Origin: Nocardia nova SH22a
Lineage (GTDB): Bacteria; Actinomycetota; Actinomycetes; Mycobacteriales; Mycobacteriaceae
NCBI RefSeq assembly: GCF_000523235.1
Contig: NZ_CP006850.1
Coordinates: 6,758,001-6,822,000 of the forward strand
Direction: 5' to 3'
Length of the DNA: 64,000 nt
Made by a program: the position numbers and the translations under genes. Each line of letters starts with the position of its first letter. The stretch's first letter is position 1. The notes beneath the pieces are model-generated. The model saw only the letters and a program-made list of their open reading frames with translations, made no database searches and was not told the DNA's origin. This document shows positions 57,061 through 64,000 of the stretch, piece after piece.

Positions 57061-57134
57061 GCGACAATCGCGTAGCGGCTCGCCGGGCCGATCGGGTGCG
57101 GGTGTCCCGCAAATTGCAGCAGTCGGTCGGATAG
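57057..57134 (+). CDS. 25-codon mini-ORF after the cation transporter (repeat copy 3)
   Basis: The frame reads [19 protein letters not shown] and ends LQQSVG. It starts by a GTGA overlap with the transporter stop. About 60 of 66 bases match copy 2 between the rubredoxins. Here no gene follows in the same direction and there is no AGGAGG, so it cannot be a coupling leader for a downstream gene. This points to a mobile repeat or a real small protein. Confidence 0.45.
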   Translation: MSDNRVAARRADRVRVSRKLQQSVG

Positions 57135-57171
57135 CCCGGTAGCGCCGAAGTGCCCGAGCGCACGGCGGCGA

Positions 57172-58641
57172 TCATCGCGAATCCGGCCGTCGGATCGGCG
57201 CGCGCAGCAACGTTTCCGGGGGCGTCCGGATGCCGAACCGATCCCGCAGGACGTGCGCGGCCGCATGCATTCCGCACATCCCGTGCACGCCCGGGCCGGG
57301 CGGGGTGGCCGAGGAGCACAGGTACACCCCCGGCAGCGGGGTGGCATACGGGTCCCAGTGCGGGGTGGGGCGAAAGACGGTCTGCCGCAGACTCATCGCA
57401 CCGGCGGCGATATCGCCGCCGACATAGTTGGCATTGTGCGCGGGCATTCGGGCCGCGGTGCGGACGTGGGTGCCGCGGATCAGATCGCGGAACCCGGGCG
57501 CGAAACGTTCGAGCTGGGCGATGATTTCGGCACTCACGTCGCGATCGGATCCGTTCGGGACGTGGGCGTAGGTGTAGAGCGTATGGCCGCCGGACGGCGC
57601 GCGGGAATCATCGACCACCCCCGGCTGGATCACGAGTACATAGGGACGCGGCGCGTGCTCGCCCGCGGCGACCGCTCTTTCCGCGGCCACCGCCTCGGCG
57701 CGGGTGCCGACCACGTGGACGGTACCCGCGGCTCCCAAATCCGCGGCCTGCCACGGCACCGGACCCGACAGCGCGAAATCCACCTTGCACGCGGCACCGC
57801 CGAATCGATAGCGCTGCAGTTGTTTCCGATATCCCGAGGGCAGCCGGGCGATCCGCAGCAGTTCCGTCGGTGCCGTGTCCAGCAGCACGGCCCGCGCGGT
57901 GCCGAATTCGTCCAGTGTGTCCACGCGGTGCCCGAGCCGGATCCGCCCGCCGTGCCGCCGGATATCGGCGATCATCGCATCGGCGATGGCTTGGCTGCCG
58001 CCGCGCGGAACCGGCCAGCCACCGGCGTGGGCGAGAGTGCCCAGCAGCAGCGCCACCCCGGCCGCGGCGAATGCGCGCGGTGGAATGATGGCGTGGGCGC
58101 TCACCCCCGTGAACAGGGCCGCGGCCGGTTCCTCCCGGAATCGCGAATTCCACAGTGGCGTGGACTGTTCGGCGAGCCTGCGGCCGAAACGCACCGCGGT
58201 GAGCAGATCGCGCGGCACGTGGCGCAGATCCGACATCGCCAATTCGACCAGTGCGTCCGACCGTCGCAGCAGTGGCTCGAACAGGCGCCGCCACGCGGGT
58301 CCGTCCCGGCCCAGACCGTCCACGGTGCGGTCCAGATCGCGCCATGCCAGCGCGGCCCGGCCACCGTCGAGCGGATGCCCGTAGGAGATTTCGGGGGTCA
58401 GTAGTTCCACACCGTGCGCGGCCAGATCGAAGGCCCGGAAGAACGGGGAGGCCACCGCCATGGGATGTGCCCCGGCGCAGATGTCGTGGTGATAGCCGGG
58501 CAGGGTCAGCTCCGCCGTGCGGCTGCCGCCACCGGCATGCTCGGCCGCCTCGCAGACCTCGACCTCGAGGCCCGCGCGTGCCAGCAGCACCGCGGCGGCC
58601 AGGCCGTTGGGCCCCGAACCGACCACCACCGCATCCGTCAT
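57172..58641 (-). CDS. FAD-dependent oxidoreductase, carotenoid/phytoene-desaturase-like
   Basis: This 489-residue flavoprotein starts with the dinucleotide loop AVVVGSGPNGLAAAVLLARAG and has the family's GGGSRTAELTLPGYHHDICAGAHPMA. It ends with YLCSSATPPGPGVHGMCGMHAA, typical of phytoene-dehydrogenase-like proteins. The substrate is unknown; no carotenoid genes are near. ATG 58641 has TACAGT seven bases upstream and no Shine-Dalgarno. It is downstream of a TetR gene on the same strand. Confidence 0.82.
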   Translation of the reverse strand: MTDAVVVGSGPNGLAAAVLLARAGLEVEVCEAAEHAGGGSRTAELTLPGYHHDICAGAHPMAVASPFFRAFDLAAHGVELLTPEISYGHPLDGGRAALAWRDLDRTVDGLGRDGPAWRRLFEPLLRRSDALVELAMSDLRHVPRDLLTAVRFGRRLAEQSTPLWNSRFREEPAAALFTGVSAHAIIPPRAFAAAGVALLLGTLAHAGGWPVPRGGSQAIADAMIADIRRHGGRIRLGHRVDTLDEFGTARAVLLDTAPTELLRIARLPSGYRKQLQRYRFGGAACKVDFALSGPVPWQAADLGAAGTVHVVGTRAEAVAAERAVAAGEHAPRPYVLVIQPGVVDDSRAPSGGHTLYTYAHVPNGSDRDVSAEIIAQLERFAPGFRDLIRGTHVRTAARMPAHNANYVGGDIAAGAMSLRQTVFRPTPHWDPYATPLPGVYLCSSATPPGPGVHGMCGMHAAAHVLRDRFGIRTPPETLLRAPIRRPDSR

Positions 58642-58648
58642 GATCACC

Positions 58649-58654
58649 ACTGTA
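58649..58654 (-). promoter_or_regulatory. -10-like TACAGT before the FAD oxidoreductase
   Basis: On the minus strand TACAGT is followed by seven bases and the ATG at 58641, as in the other leaderless-type starts in the window. Confidence 0.45.
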
Positions 58655-58732
58655 GGACGACACGTCGGGCCGCCGTCCGCCCGGCGCGTGGCGCCTGTCG
58701 AAATGCTCTGCGGCACCCGGTATTCGGCGGTG

Positions 58733-59320
58733 CTATCGCTGTTCGACCCGGCGATTCGCCCAGTGCATCAGGACGTGCATGCGCTGTTCCCACAGGTCGG
58801 GGCGCAGGCGGCTGTTCCGGTCCAACTCCGCCATCCCGTGCAGTGCGCTCCAGAACACTTCGGTGTACGCACCGGATTCGTCTTCCGGGACGAGCGGGCG
58901 GAACAGTCGCTCGAGTTCTTCGAAGCAATCGCGCAGCGTCTGGGGAGCGTCGGGCCCGAACGGCAGTTCGGTGTCCTGGACGCACATCGCGTCGTAGAGG
59001 GCGGGGTTGTCGATGGCGAATTGCAGATAGGCCCGCGCCACGGCCTCCATCGCCCCGCCCGGTGAACCGTCGGACTGCTCGTGCGCCGCTCGCAACACGT
59101 CTCTGAGCAGGGCGATCCCCTCCTCGGCGACCGCCGAGACGATGGCTCGCTTGCCCGAGAAATGGCTGTAGAGCACGGGCTGGCTGTATTCGATCCGATC
59201 GGCCAGACGACGCACGGTCACCGCCTCCCAGCCATCGGATTCGGCCAGTTCACGCGCACTGTCGATGATCGCCTGCCGACGTTGGGCGCGCTCGCGTTCC
59301 TTGCGTTCCTGAACCGTCAT
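58733..59320 (-). CDS. TetR-family transcriptional regulator
   Basis: This is a 195-residue regulator. The helix-turn-helix is GWEAVTVRRLADRIEYSQPVLYSHFSGKRAIVSAV (residues about 30-65), with a WHG-type helical C-terminal domain (FWSALHGMAELDR). It is divergent from nothing nearby and is followed by the FAD oxidoreductase. A perfect 15-bp palindrome lies just before its start, consistent with autoregulation. The ligand is unknown. Confidence 0.87.
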   Translation of the reverse strand: MTVQERKERERAQRRQAIIDSARELAESDGWEAVTVRRLADRIEYSQPVLYSHFSGKRAIVSAVAEEGIALLRDVLRAAHEQSDGSPGGAMEAVARAYLQFAIDNPALYDAMCVQDTELPFGPDAPQTLRDCFEELERLFRPLVPEDESGAYTEVFWSALHGMAELDRNSRLRPDLWEQRMHVLMHWANRRVEQR

Positions 59321-59328
59321 ACGAAAAT

Positions 59329-59343
59329 TCTAGCACCGCTAGA
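59329..59343. promoter_or_regulatory. Palindrome TCTAGC-ACC-GCTAGA before the TetR gene
   Basis: A perfect 6+3+6 inverted repeat lies 9-23 bases upstream of the ATG at 59320, overlapping a TAGAAT that could be the -10 box on the minus strand. Position and symmetry fit a TetR autoregulatory operator. Confidence 0.65.
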
Positions 59344-59364
59344 CAAGGTAGCGGCGAGCACGAG

Positions 59365-60465
59365 CTATACGTCGGTGGAGAAGCGGATGCCGCCGTCGGG
59401 CAGATCGACACCCGGCCAGATACGCGCGCCGCGCAGCAGTTCACAGCGGGCGCCGACGCTGGCGCCGTCACCGATCACCGCATCGCGAACCAGGGCGCGC
59501 GGGCCGATGCGGGCACCGAATCCGATGATCGACCGCTCGACCGTCGCGCCCGCCTCGACCCGGGCACCGTCGAACAGCACCGCACCGTCCAGCCGGGCGC
59601 CCGCGCCGACCTCGGCGCCACGACCGACGACCGTGCCGCCGATCAGCAGCGCGCCCGGGGCCACACCCGCGCCGGAGTGCACCAGCGACTCACCGCGCTG
59701 ACCCGGCAGCGCCGGAGAGGGCGCGATGCCGCGGACCAGATCCGCCGAACCGCGGACGAAATCCTCCGGGGTGCCCATATCGCGCCAGTACGAGGCGTCC
59801 ACATGCCCCTGCACGTGCGCGCCCTCGGCCAGCAGGGACGGGAAGACCTCACGCTCCACCGAGACCGGGCGACCGGCCGGGATCTTCTCGATGTATTCGC
59901 GGCGGAAGACATAGCACCCGGCGTTGATCTGGTCGGTCGGCGGATCCTGGGTCTTCTCCAGGAATGCGGTGACCCGGCCGTTCTCGTCGGTCGGCACACA
60001 ACCGAAGGCGCGCGGATCGCCGACCCGGACCAGATGCAGGGTCACATCGGCGCGGGTCGAGGCGTGGGTGTCGAGGATCGCGCCCAGATCGGCGCCGCCC
60101 AGGACATCCCCGTTGAAGACCATGACATTGTCGGCGCGCAGCTTCGGCAGCACGTTGCGGATACCGCCACCGGTGCCCAGCGGCTCGGTCTCGGTGACGT
60201 ACTCGAGTTCGAGGCCGAGGTCGGCGCCGTCACCGAAATGCTCCTCGAAGACCTCCGCCTTGAACGACGTGCCCAGCACCACATGGGTGATACCGGCATC
60301 GGCGATCCGGGCCAGCAGGTGGTGCAGGAACGGCAGACCCGCGACCGGAAGCATCGGTTTCGGCGCCGACAGTGTCAGCGGACGCAACCGGGTGCCCTGG
60401 CCGCCGACCAGGATGACGGCGTCCGTCGCGGTGTCCACGCCCGCTCCCTCCCGAATGTCCGGCAT
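59365..60465 (-). CDS. Mannose-1-phosphate guanylyltransferase / sugar nucleotidyltransferase (Rv3264c-like)
   Basis: This 366-residue enzyme makes GDP-mannose (or another NDP-sugar) from the sugar-1-phosphate. The N-terminal transferase domain carries VILVGGQGTRLRPLTLSAPKPMLPVAG and FNGDVLGGADLGAILDTH, and the C-terminal half is a left-handed hexapeptide beta helix (GAGARLDGAVLFDGARVEAGATVERSIIGFGARIG). ATG 60465 follows AGAGGAAG. It is upstream of the TetR gene and next to wbbL and rmlD. Confidence 0.85.
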   Translation of the reverse strand: MPDIREGAGVDTATDAVILVGGQGTRLRPLTLSAPKPMLPVAGLPFLHHLLARIADAGITHVVLGTSFKAEVFEEHFGDGADLGLELEYVTETEPLGTGGGIRNVLPKLRADNVMVFNGDVLGGADLGAILDTHASTRADVTLHLVRVGDPRAFGCVPTDENGRVTAFLEKTQDPPTDQINAGCYVFRREYIEKIPAGRPVSVEREVFPSLLAEGAHVQGHVDASYWRDMGTPEDFVRGSADLVRGIAPSPALPGQRGESLVHSGAGVAPGALLIGGTVVGRGAEVGAGARLDGAVLFDGARVEAGATVERSIIGFGARIGPRALVRDAVIGDGASVGARCELLRGARIWPGVDLPDGGIRFSTDV

Positions 60466-60499
60466 TGAGTCTTCCTCTGTTCAGCGTTCGGTCAACGCA

Positions 60500-61411
60500 C
60501 TACTGTTGCGCGGCGCGATCGCGTTCGCGCAGTGCGGATCGAACCGCAAGTTTGCAGCGAATCGCAAGTCCGGCCCGCAACGCCCAGCGCAGCGGGGCCT
60601 GCCACCAGTGCGGATGGCGGTCGGCCTGGAAACGATAGGCGGAGGCGTGGTGCGCGGGCAACATCGTCTCCGGATGCCGTCCGGCCGCATGTCCCTTCGC
60701 GTGCGTCACCTCGGCGTCCGGGACGAAGACGTTGTGCCACCCGGCCTTGCCCATCCGGTCGCCGAAGTCGACGTCCTCCATGTACATGAAGTAGCGCGAG
60801 TCGAAACCGTCGATGCTGTCGAAGGCCGCCCGGCGGACCAGCAGGCACGAGCCCGACAGCCAGCCGACCGTCCGCTCGGCGATGTCCTCGTTCTCCTGCC
60901 GGTAGCGTCGCGTCCAGGGGTTACCCGGCCACACCGTGCCCAGTACCGCGTGTCCGGCGCCGTCGAGCAGGCCGGGAACCCGGCGGGCGGAGGGGTAGAT
61001 GCTGCCGTCGGGTTCGTGGATCAGCGGGCCCAGCGCCCCGGCGCGCGGCCAGCGTCGCGCCGCCTCGAGCAACTGGTCGATGGCATCGGTGCCCCAGCGC
61101 ACATCCGGATTGGCGATGACGACGAACTCGATGTCGGGATCGATCTCGGCGACCGCGCGGTTGACCGCACCGCCGTAACCGATGTTGCCGCCGGTGCGGA
61201 GCAGGGTGACGTGCTCGTCGGCCTCGGCGGCGAGTTCCGGGGATCCGTCGGTGGAACCGTTGTCGGCCAGGATCACCTGCGGTTTCTCATCGGTCGCCGT
61301 GGCCAGGGTGCTGATGAAATGGCCTAGATGTTCACCCGGCGAGTAGGTCACGGTGACCACGGCCAGCACGGGAGTACGGTCCGTGGAAGGGGCTGAATCC
61401 GAAGCGCTCAC
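60500..61411 (-). CDS. wbbL: Rhamnosyltransferase WbbL-like (GT2)
   Basis: This enzyme is expected to add L-rhamnose to the GlcNAc-diphosphoryl lipid, completing the linker between arabinogalactan and peptidoglycan. The 303-residue protein has a GT-A fold: AVVTVTYSPGEHLGHFISTLA, ILADNGSTDGSPELA, NIGYGGAVNRA and ANPDVRWGTDAIDQLLEAA; the acceptor region has SCLLVRRAAFDSIDGFDSRYFMYMEDVDFGDRM. GTG 61411 has TAGGCT eight bases upstream and no Shine-Dalgarno. Its neighbour rmlD makes the donor dTDP-L-rhamnose. Confidence 0.9.
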   Translation of the reverse strand: MSASDSAPSTDRTPVLAVVTVTYSPGEHLGHFISTLATATDEKPQVILADNGSTDGSPELAAEADEHVTLLRTGGNIGYGGAVNRAVAEIDPDIEFVVIANPDVRWGTDAIDQLLEAARRWPRAGALGPLIHEPDGSIYPSARRVPGLLDGAGHAVLGTVWPGNPWTRRYRQENEDIAERTVGWLSGSCLLVRRAAFDSIDGFDSRYFMYMEDVDFGDRMGKAGWHNVFVPDAEVTHAKGHAAGRHPETMLPAHHASAYRFQADRHPHWWQAPLRWALRAGLAIRCKLAVRSALRERDRAAQQ

Positions 61412-61419
61412 GGGAGGCC

Positions 61420-61425
61420 AGCCTA
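61420..61425 (-). promoter_or_regulatory. -10-like TAGGCT before wbbL
   Basis: TAGGCT on the minus strand is followed by eight bases and GTG 61411 without a Shine-Dalgarno sequence, the same leaderless pattern. Confidence 0.45.
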
Positions 61426-61471
61426 ATGGGTCGGGGCGCGGAGGCGGCAACGAAGTGCGAGCACCGACGAG

Positions 61472-62326
61472 CTATCGAGGTGCGACCGCGAGGAGAGCGT
61501 CGGTGAGCGCCTCCCGCCACTCACGCAGCGGAGTCAGCCCGGCCGCGATCCAGGACCGGTTCGACAGCGCCGAATAGGCCGGGCGCCGTGCGGGACTCGG
61601 GAAATCGGCGGTGCCGCACGGTCGCACCCGCTCCGGATCGGCGCCGAGTCCGGCGAAGACCGCGCGCGCCAGCTCGAACCGGCTCACCGCGCCCGCGCCG
61701 GCGGCGTGCACGATGCCCGGATATGCTTGCCGGGCAACGAGTTCCAGCAGTCCCGCGGCGAGATCGGGCGCGTAGGTGGGTGATCCGATCTGATCGTCGA
61801 CCACCGAGATCGTGTCGCGTTCGGCCTCGAGCCTGCGCATGGTGGCCACGAAATCGCCTCGGTCACCGGTGTACACCCACGCGGTCCGCACGATCGTGGC
61901 CCGCGGATCCGCCTGTAGTACGGCGTGTTCACCGGCCAGTTTGGTACTGCCGTAGACGCTGGCGGGCCCGGTCGGATCGGCCGATTCGTAGGGCCGGTCG
62001 GCGGTGCCGTCGAAGACGTAGTCGGTGGAGATGTGCACCAGCCGCGCCCCGGTCTCCCGGCAGCGGGCCGCCAGGATCGCGGGACCGGTCGCATTGACGG
62101 CCAGCGCCGCACCACGATCGGACTCGGCGGCGTCGACCGCGGTGTAGGCGGCGCAGTTGAGGACCACATCGCCCGGCCGCACGGCCGCCGCGACCGCGTC
62201 CCCGTCGGTGATGTCGAGATCGGCACGGCCCAGGGCGACCGCTTCCGGCGCACGGGCCACGAGGGCGCGGCCGAGCTGTCCACCGGCGCCGGTGATCACG
62301 ATCCGGGACTGAGAAACGGGGCTCAC
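61472..62326 (-). CDS. rmlD: dTDP-4-dehydrorhamnose reductase
   Basis: RmlD carries out the last step of dTDP-L-rhamnose synthesis. The 284-residue protein has the Rossmann ITGAGGQLGRALVARAPEAV, VVLNCAAYTAVDAAESD, ISTDYVFDGTADRPYESADPTGPASVYGSTKLAGE (YGxxK catalytic pair) and the VVDDQIGSPTYAPDLA loop. GTG 62326 is the start. It is convergent with nothing and divergent from the LCP gene. It supplies the sugar for WbbL. Confidence 0.93.
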   Translation of the reverse strand: MSPVSQSRIVITGAGGQLGRALVARAPEAVALGRADLDITDGDAVAAAVRPGDVVLNCAAYTAVDAAESDRGAALAVNATGPAILAARCRETGARLVHISTDYVFDGTADRPYESADPTGPASVYGSTKLAGEHAVLQADPRATIVRTAWVYTGDRGDFVATMRRLEAERDTISVVDDQIGSPTYAPDLAAGLLELVARQAYPGIVHAAGAGAVSRFELARAVFAGLGADPERVRPCGTADFPSPARRPAYSALSNRSWIAAGLTPLREWREALTDALLAVAPR

Positions 62327-62487
62327 CCGGCAAGTCTGGCACGCCGCGCCATCAGCGGTTCAGCGGTACGGGCAGTGGGGTTGACTAGCCTCCAAAGCGG
62401 GAACCCACACCTCGGCGCCTGCCGGATCCGTCCGCGTGGCCGAGTTCCCGAACGGGGGTCGATCGCGAAGTGGAAAAGGAATATCGA

Positions 62488-64000
62488 GTGCCGCAGAACA
62501 GAAGTGCATCGTCGCCGCGGCCGCGCGGCGCCGGTGCACCGCTGGCAGGCGGTCGCGTCCCGCGTGCCCGTGGTGTGCGCCCCGTCGCGGGACCGCCGGT
62601 GAACCGGCCCGGGCGGATCCTCGCCGTCGCCGCGGCGGCCGTGGTCTTCATCGTGACCGGCTTCGGCTGGCACAGCGTCGACTCACTCGTCTCGGGCATC
62701 GAGCGGATCGGCAATCTCGGCCTGGGCGGCGGCCACGACGGCGCGGTCGACATTCTGATGGTCGGCATCGACAGCCGCACCGACGCGCACGGCAATCCGC
62801 TCAGCGACCAGGAGCGGGCCATGTTGCACGCCGGGGACGAGGTGGGCACCAACACCGACACCATCGTGCTGATCCGGGTGCCCAACGACGGCAGTTCGGC
62901 GACCGCGATCTCGGTGCCGCGCGACTCGTACGTCGATATTCCGGGACTCGGCAAGGGCAAGATCAATTCCGCCTACGGCGCGACCAAGGAGGCCGCCCGG
63001 CAGAAGCTGGCCGATCAGGGGCTCTCGGATTCGCAGATCGAGGAGAAGTCCACCCAGGCGGGCAGGCAGGCGCTGATCAAGTCGGTGGCCAATCTCACCG
63101 GGATCACCGTCGATCACTACGCCGAGGTGGGCCTGCTCGGATTCGTGCTGCTCACCGATGCCGTGGGCGGCGTCCAGGTCTGTCTGAACAATCCGGTCGA
63201 CGAACCGCTGTCGGGTGCGGATTTCCCTGCTGGAGAACAGCGCCTGAGCGGGCCGCAGGCCTTGAGTTTCGTGCGGCAGCGCCACGATCTGCCGCGCGGG
63301 GACATCGATCGGATCGTGCGGCAGCAGGTGTTCATGGCCTCGCTGGTCAATCAATCGCTCAATGCCAAGATCCTGGCCAATCCCGGAAAACTGCGGGAAC
63401 TCAGCGATGCCGTCGGCCGCACCATCGTGCTGGACAAGGGCTGGGACGTGGTGTCGTTCATGCACCAGTTGCAGGATCTGTCCGGCGGCAAGGTGAACTT
63501 CGAGACCATCCCGGTGCAGAACCTCGACGCCACCACCTCCGACGGCGAATCGGTGGTGAAGGTGGATCCCAAGGCGGTCAAATCGTTCGTGGCGGCGGCG
63601 GTCGGCGGGAAGAGCGATGAGCACAGGGATTCCGACGCGGTGGCGCCGGACACGGTCACGACCGATGTGTACAACTCCGGGAGTACATCGGGGCTGGCCA
63701 CTCAGGTGGCACAGGCGTTGACGGGCAAGGGTTTCCACACCGGGAGCGTGGCCAACTGGACGGGTGAACCGGTGCGCAGCAGCCGGGTCCTCGCGGCGTC
63801 CACCTCGGATGCGAAGGCGAAAGCGGTGGCCGAGGCGCTCGGCGGGCTCACCGTGATCGCCGATCCGGAACTGTCGCAGGGCGCGATCCGCGTCGTCCTC
63901 GCCGATGACTACTCTGGTCCGGGCTCGGACGCGGGCTCGCTGTTCGATCTGTCGGGTACCTCGCAGACCTCCGGCGCCCCGACACCGGTACCGCCCGCGC
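62488..64000 (+). CDS. LytR-CpsA-Psr (LCP) family protein, 3' truncated by window edge
   Basis: LCP proteins attach wall polymers to peptidoglycan; the M. tuberculosis protein at this position (Rv3267) links arabinogalactan. A basic Pro-rich N-terminus leads to one transmembrane helix (RILAVAAAAVVFIVTGFGWH, near residue 50). The LCP domain has VDILMVGIDSRTDAHGNPLSD, TDTIVLIRVPNDGS, ISVPRDSYVDIPGLGKGKINSAYG, FVRQRHDLPRGDIDRIVRQQ and a LytR_C-like C-terminal domain with VYNSGSTSGLATQVAQALT. GTG 62488 has AAAAGGA seven bases upstream. The frame is open to the last base, so the end is outside. Confidence 0.92.
   Translation, partial: MPQNRSASSPRPRGAGAPLAGGRVPRARGVRPVAGPPVNRPGRILAVAAAAVVFIVTGFGWHSVDSLVSGIERIGNLGLGGGHDGAVDILMVGIDSRTDAHGNPLSDQERAMLHAGDEVGTNTDTIVLIRVPNDGSSATAISVPRDSYVDIPGLGKGKINSAYGATKEAARQKLADQGLSDSQIEEKSTQAGRQALIKSVANLTGITVDHYAEVGLLGFVLLTDAVGGVQVCLNNPVDEPLSGADFPAGEQRLSGPQALSFVRQRHDLPRGDIDRIVRQQVFMASLVNQSLNAKILANPGKLRELSDAVGRTIVLDKGWDVVSFMHQLQDLSGGKVNFETIPVQNLDATTSDGESVVKVDPKAVKSFVAAAVGGKSDEHRDSDAVAPDTVTTDVYNSGSTSGLATQVAQALTGKGFHTGSVANWTGEPVRSSRVLAASTSDAKAKAVAEALGGLTVIADPELSQGAIRVVLADDYSGPGSDAGSLFDLSGTSQTSGAPTPVPPA

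Overview
The window is high-GC actinobacterial DNA from a mycolic-acid-producing member of the Mycobacteriales, most likely Nocardia or a close relative. The order of the conserved genes follows the Mycobacterium tuberculosis Rv3227-Rv3267 region as I remember it: aroA, rsgA, a desaturase with its reductase, a WS/DGAT and an Rv3235-like gene, secA1, hpf, comF, lpqB-mtrB-mtrA, tmk, sahH, TetR, rubB-rubA-alkB, manA, tobH, manB, whiB2, fbiA-fbiB, a mannose-1-phosphate guanylyltransferase, wbbL, rmlD and an LCP protein. Genus and synteny are inferred from protein wording, not from a search.

From 2.1 to 21.6 kb, between rsgA and secA1, lies an accessory island. It holds three groups of type VII (ESX) secretion genes with no secretion core. 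Group 1 (2.7-8.3 kb) is an EspC-like protein, a WXG/RHS polymorphic toxin, a HYD1-type ADP-ribosyltransferase tip and a likely immunity gene. The toxin is cut from its carrier by a frameshift and a nonsense codon, and the tip and immunity DNA is AT-richer than its surroundings. Group 2 (14.0-17.3 kb, minus strand) is EspC-like, a 797-residue WXG protein and a DUF3558 lipoprotein. Group 3 (18.3-21.3 kb, minus strand) is a DUF3558 lipoprotein, an unknown protein, a PPE-like protein and EspG. A 16-base palindrome, GCCATCTATAGATGGC, occurs as spaced pairs at an XRE regulator gene (13.6 kb) and upstream of groups 2 and 3, which suggests a dedicated regulon. An XRE-DUF5753/DUF397 pair, a DUF4254 gene and several unknown genes lie between the groups.

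From 21.7 to 33.6 kb are SecA1 and a lipid block: Rv3235-like protein, WS/DGAT acyltransferase, ferredoxin reductase, two tandem DesA3-type desaturases, a BluB/nitroreductase protein and a thiolase. From 33.7 to 42.3 kb, on the minus strand, are ribosome hibernation factor, ComF, LpqB-MtrB-MtrA, thymidylate kinase and S-adenosylhomocysteine hydrolase. In this sequence mtrA carries a one-base deletion in a G run.

From 42.3 to 47 kb are a secreted lipase with a possible iron box, two AlkB alkane hydroxylases, two rubredoxins and a TetR regulator. Two near-identical 24-25 codon mini-ORFs, joined by GTGA overlaps, sit between alkB, rubA and rubB. A third copy follows a cation transporter at 57.06 kb. 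From 47 to 64 kb are coenzyme F420 synthesis (fbiA, fbiB), WhiB2, mannose activation (manB, tobH, manA, guanylyltransferase) and cell-wall linker assembly (WbbL, RmlD, LCP). Several genes have a TAnnnT hexamer 6-8 bases before the start codon, as expected for leaderless transcripts. I see no rRNA, tRNA, CRISPR array or insertion-sequence transposase.
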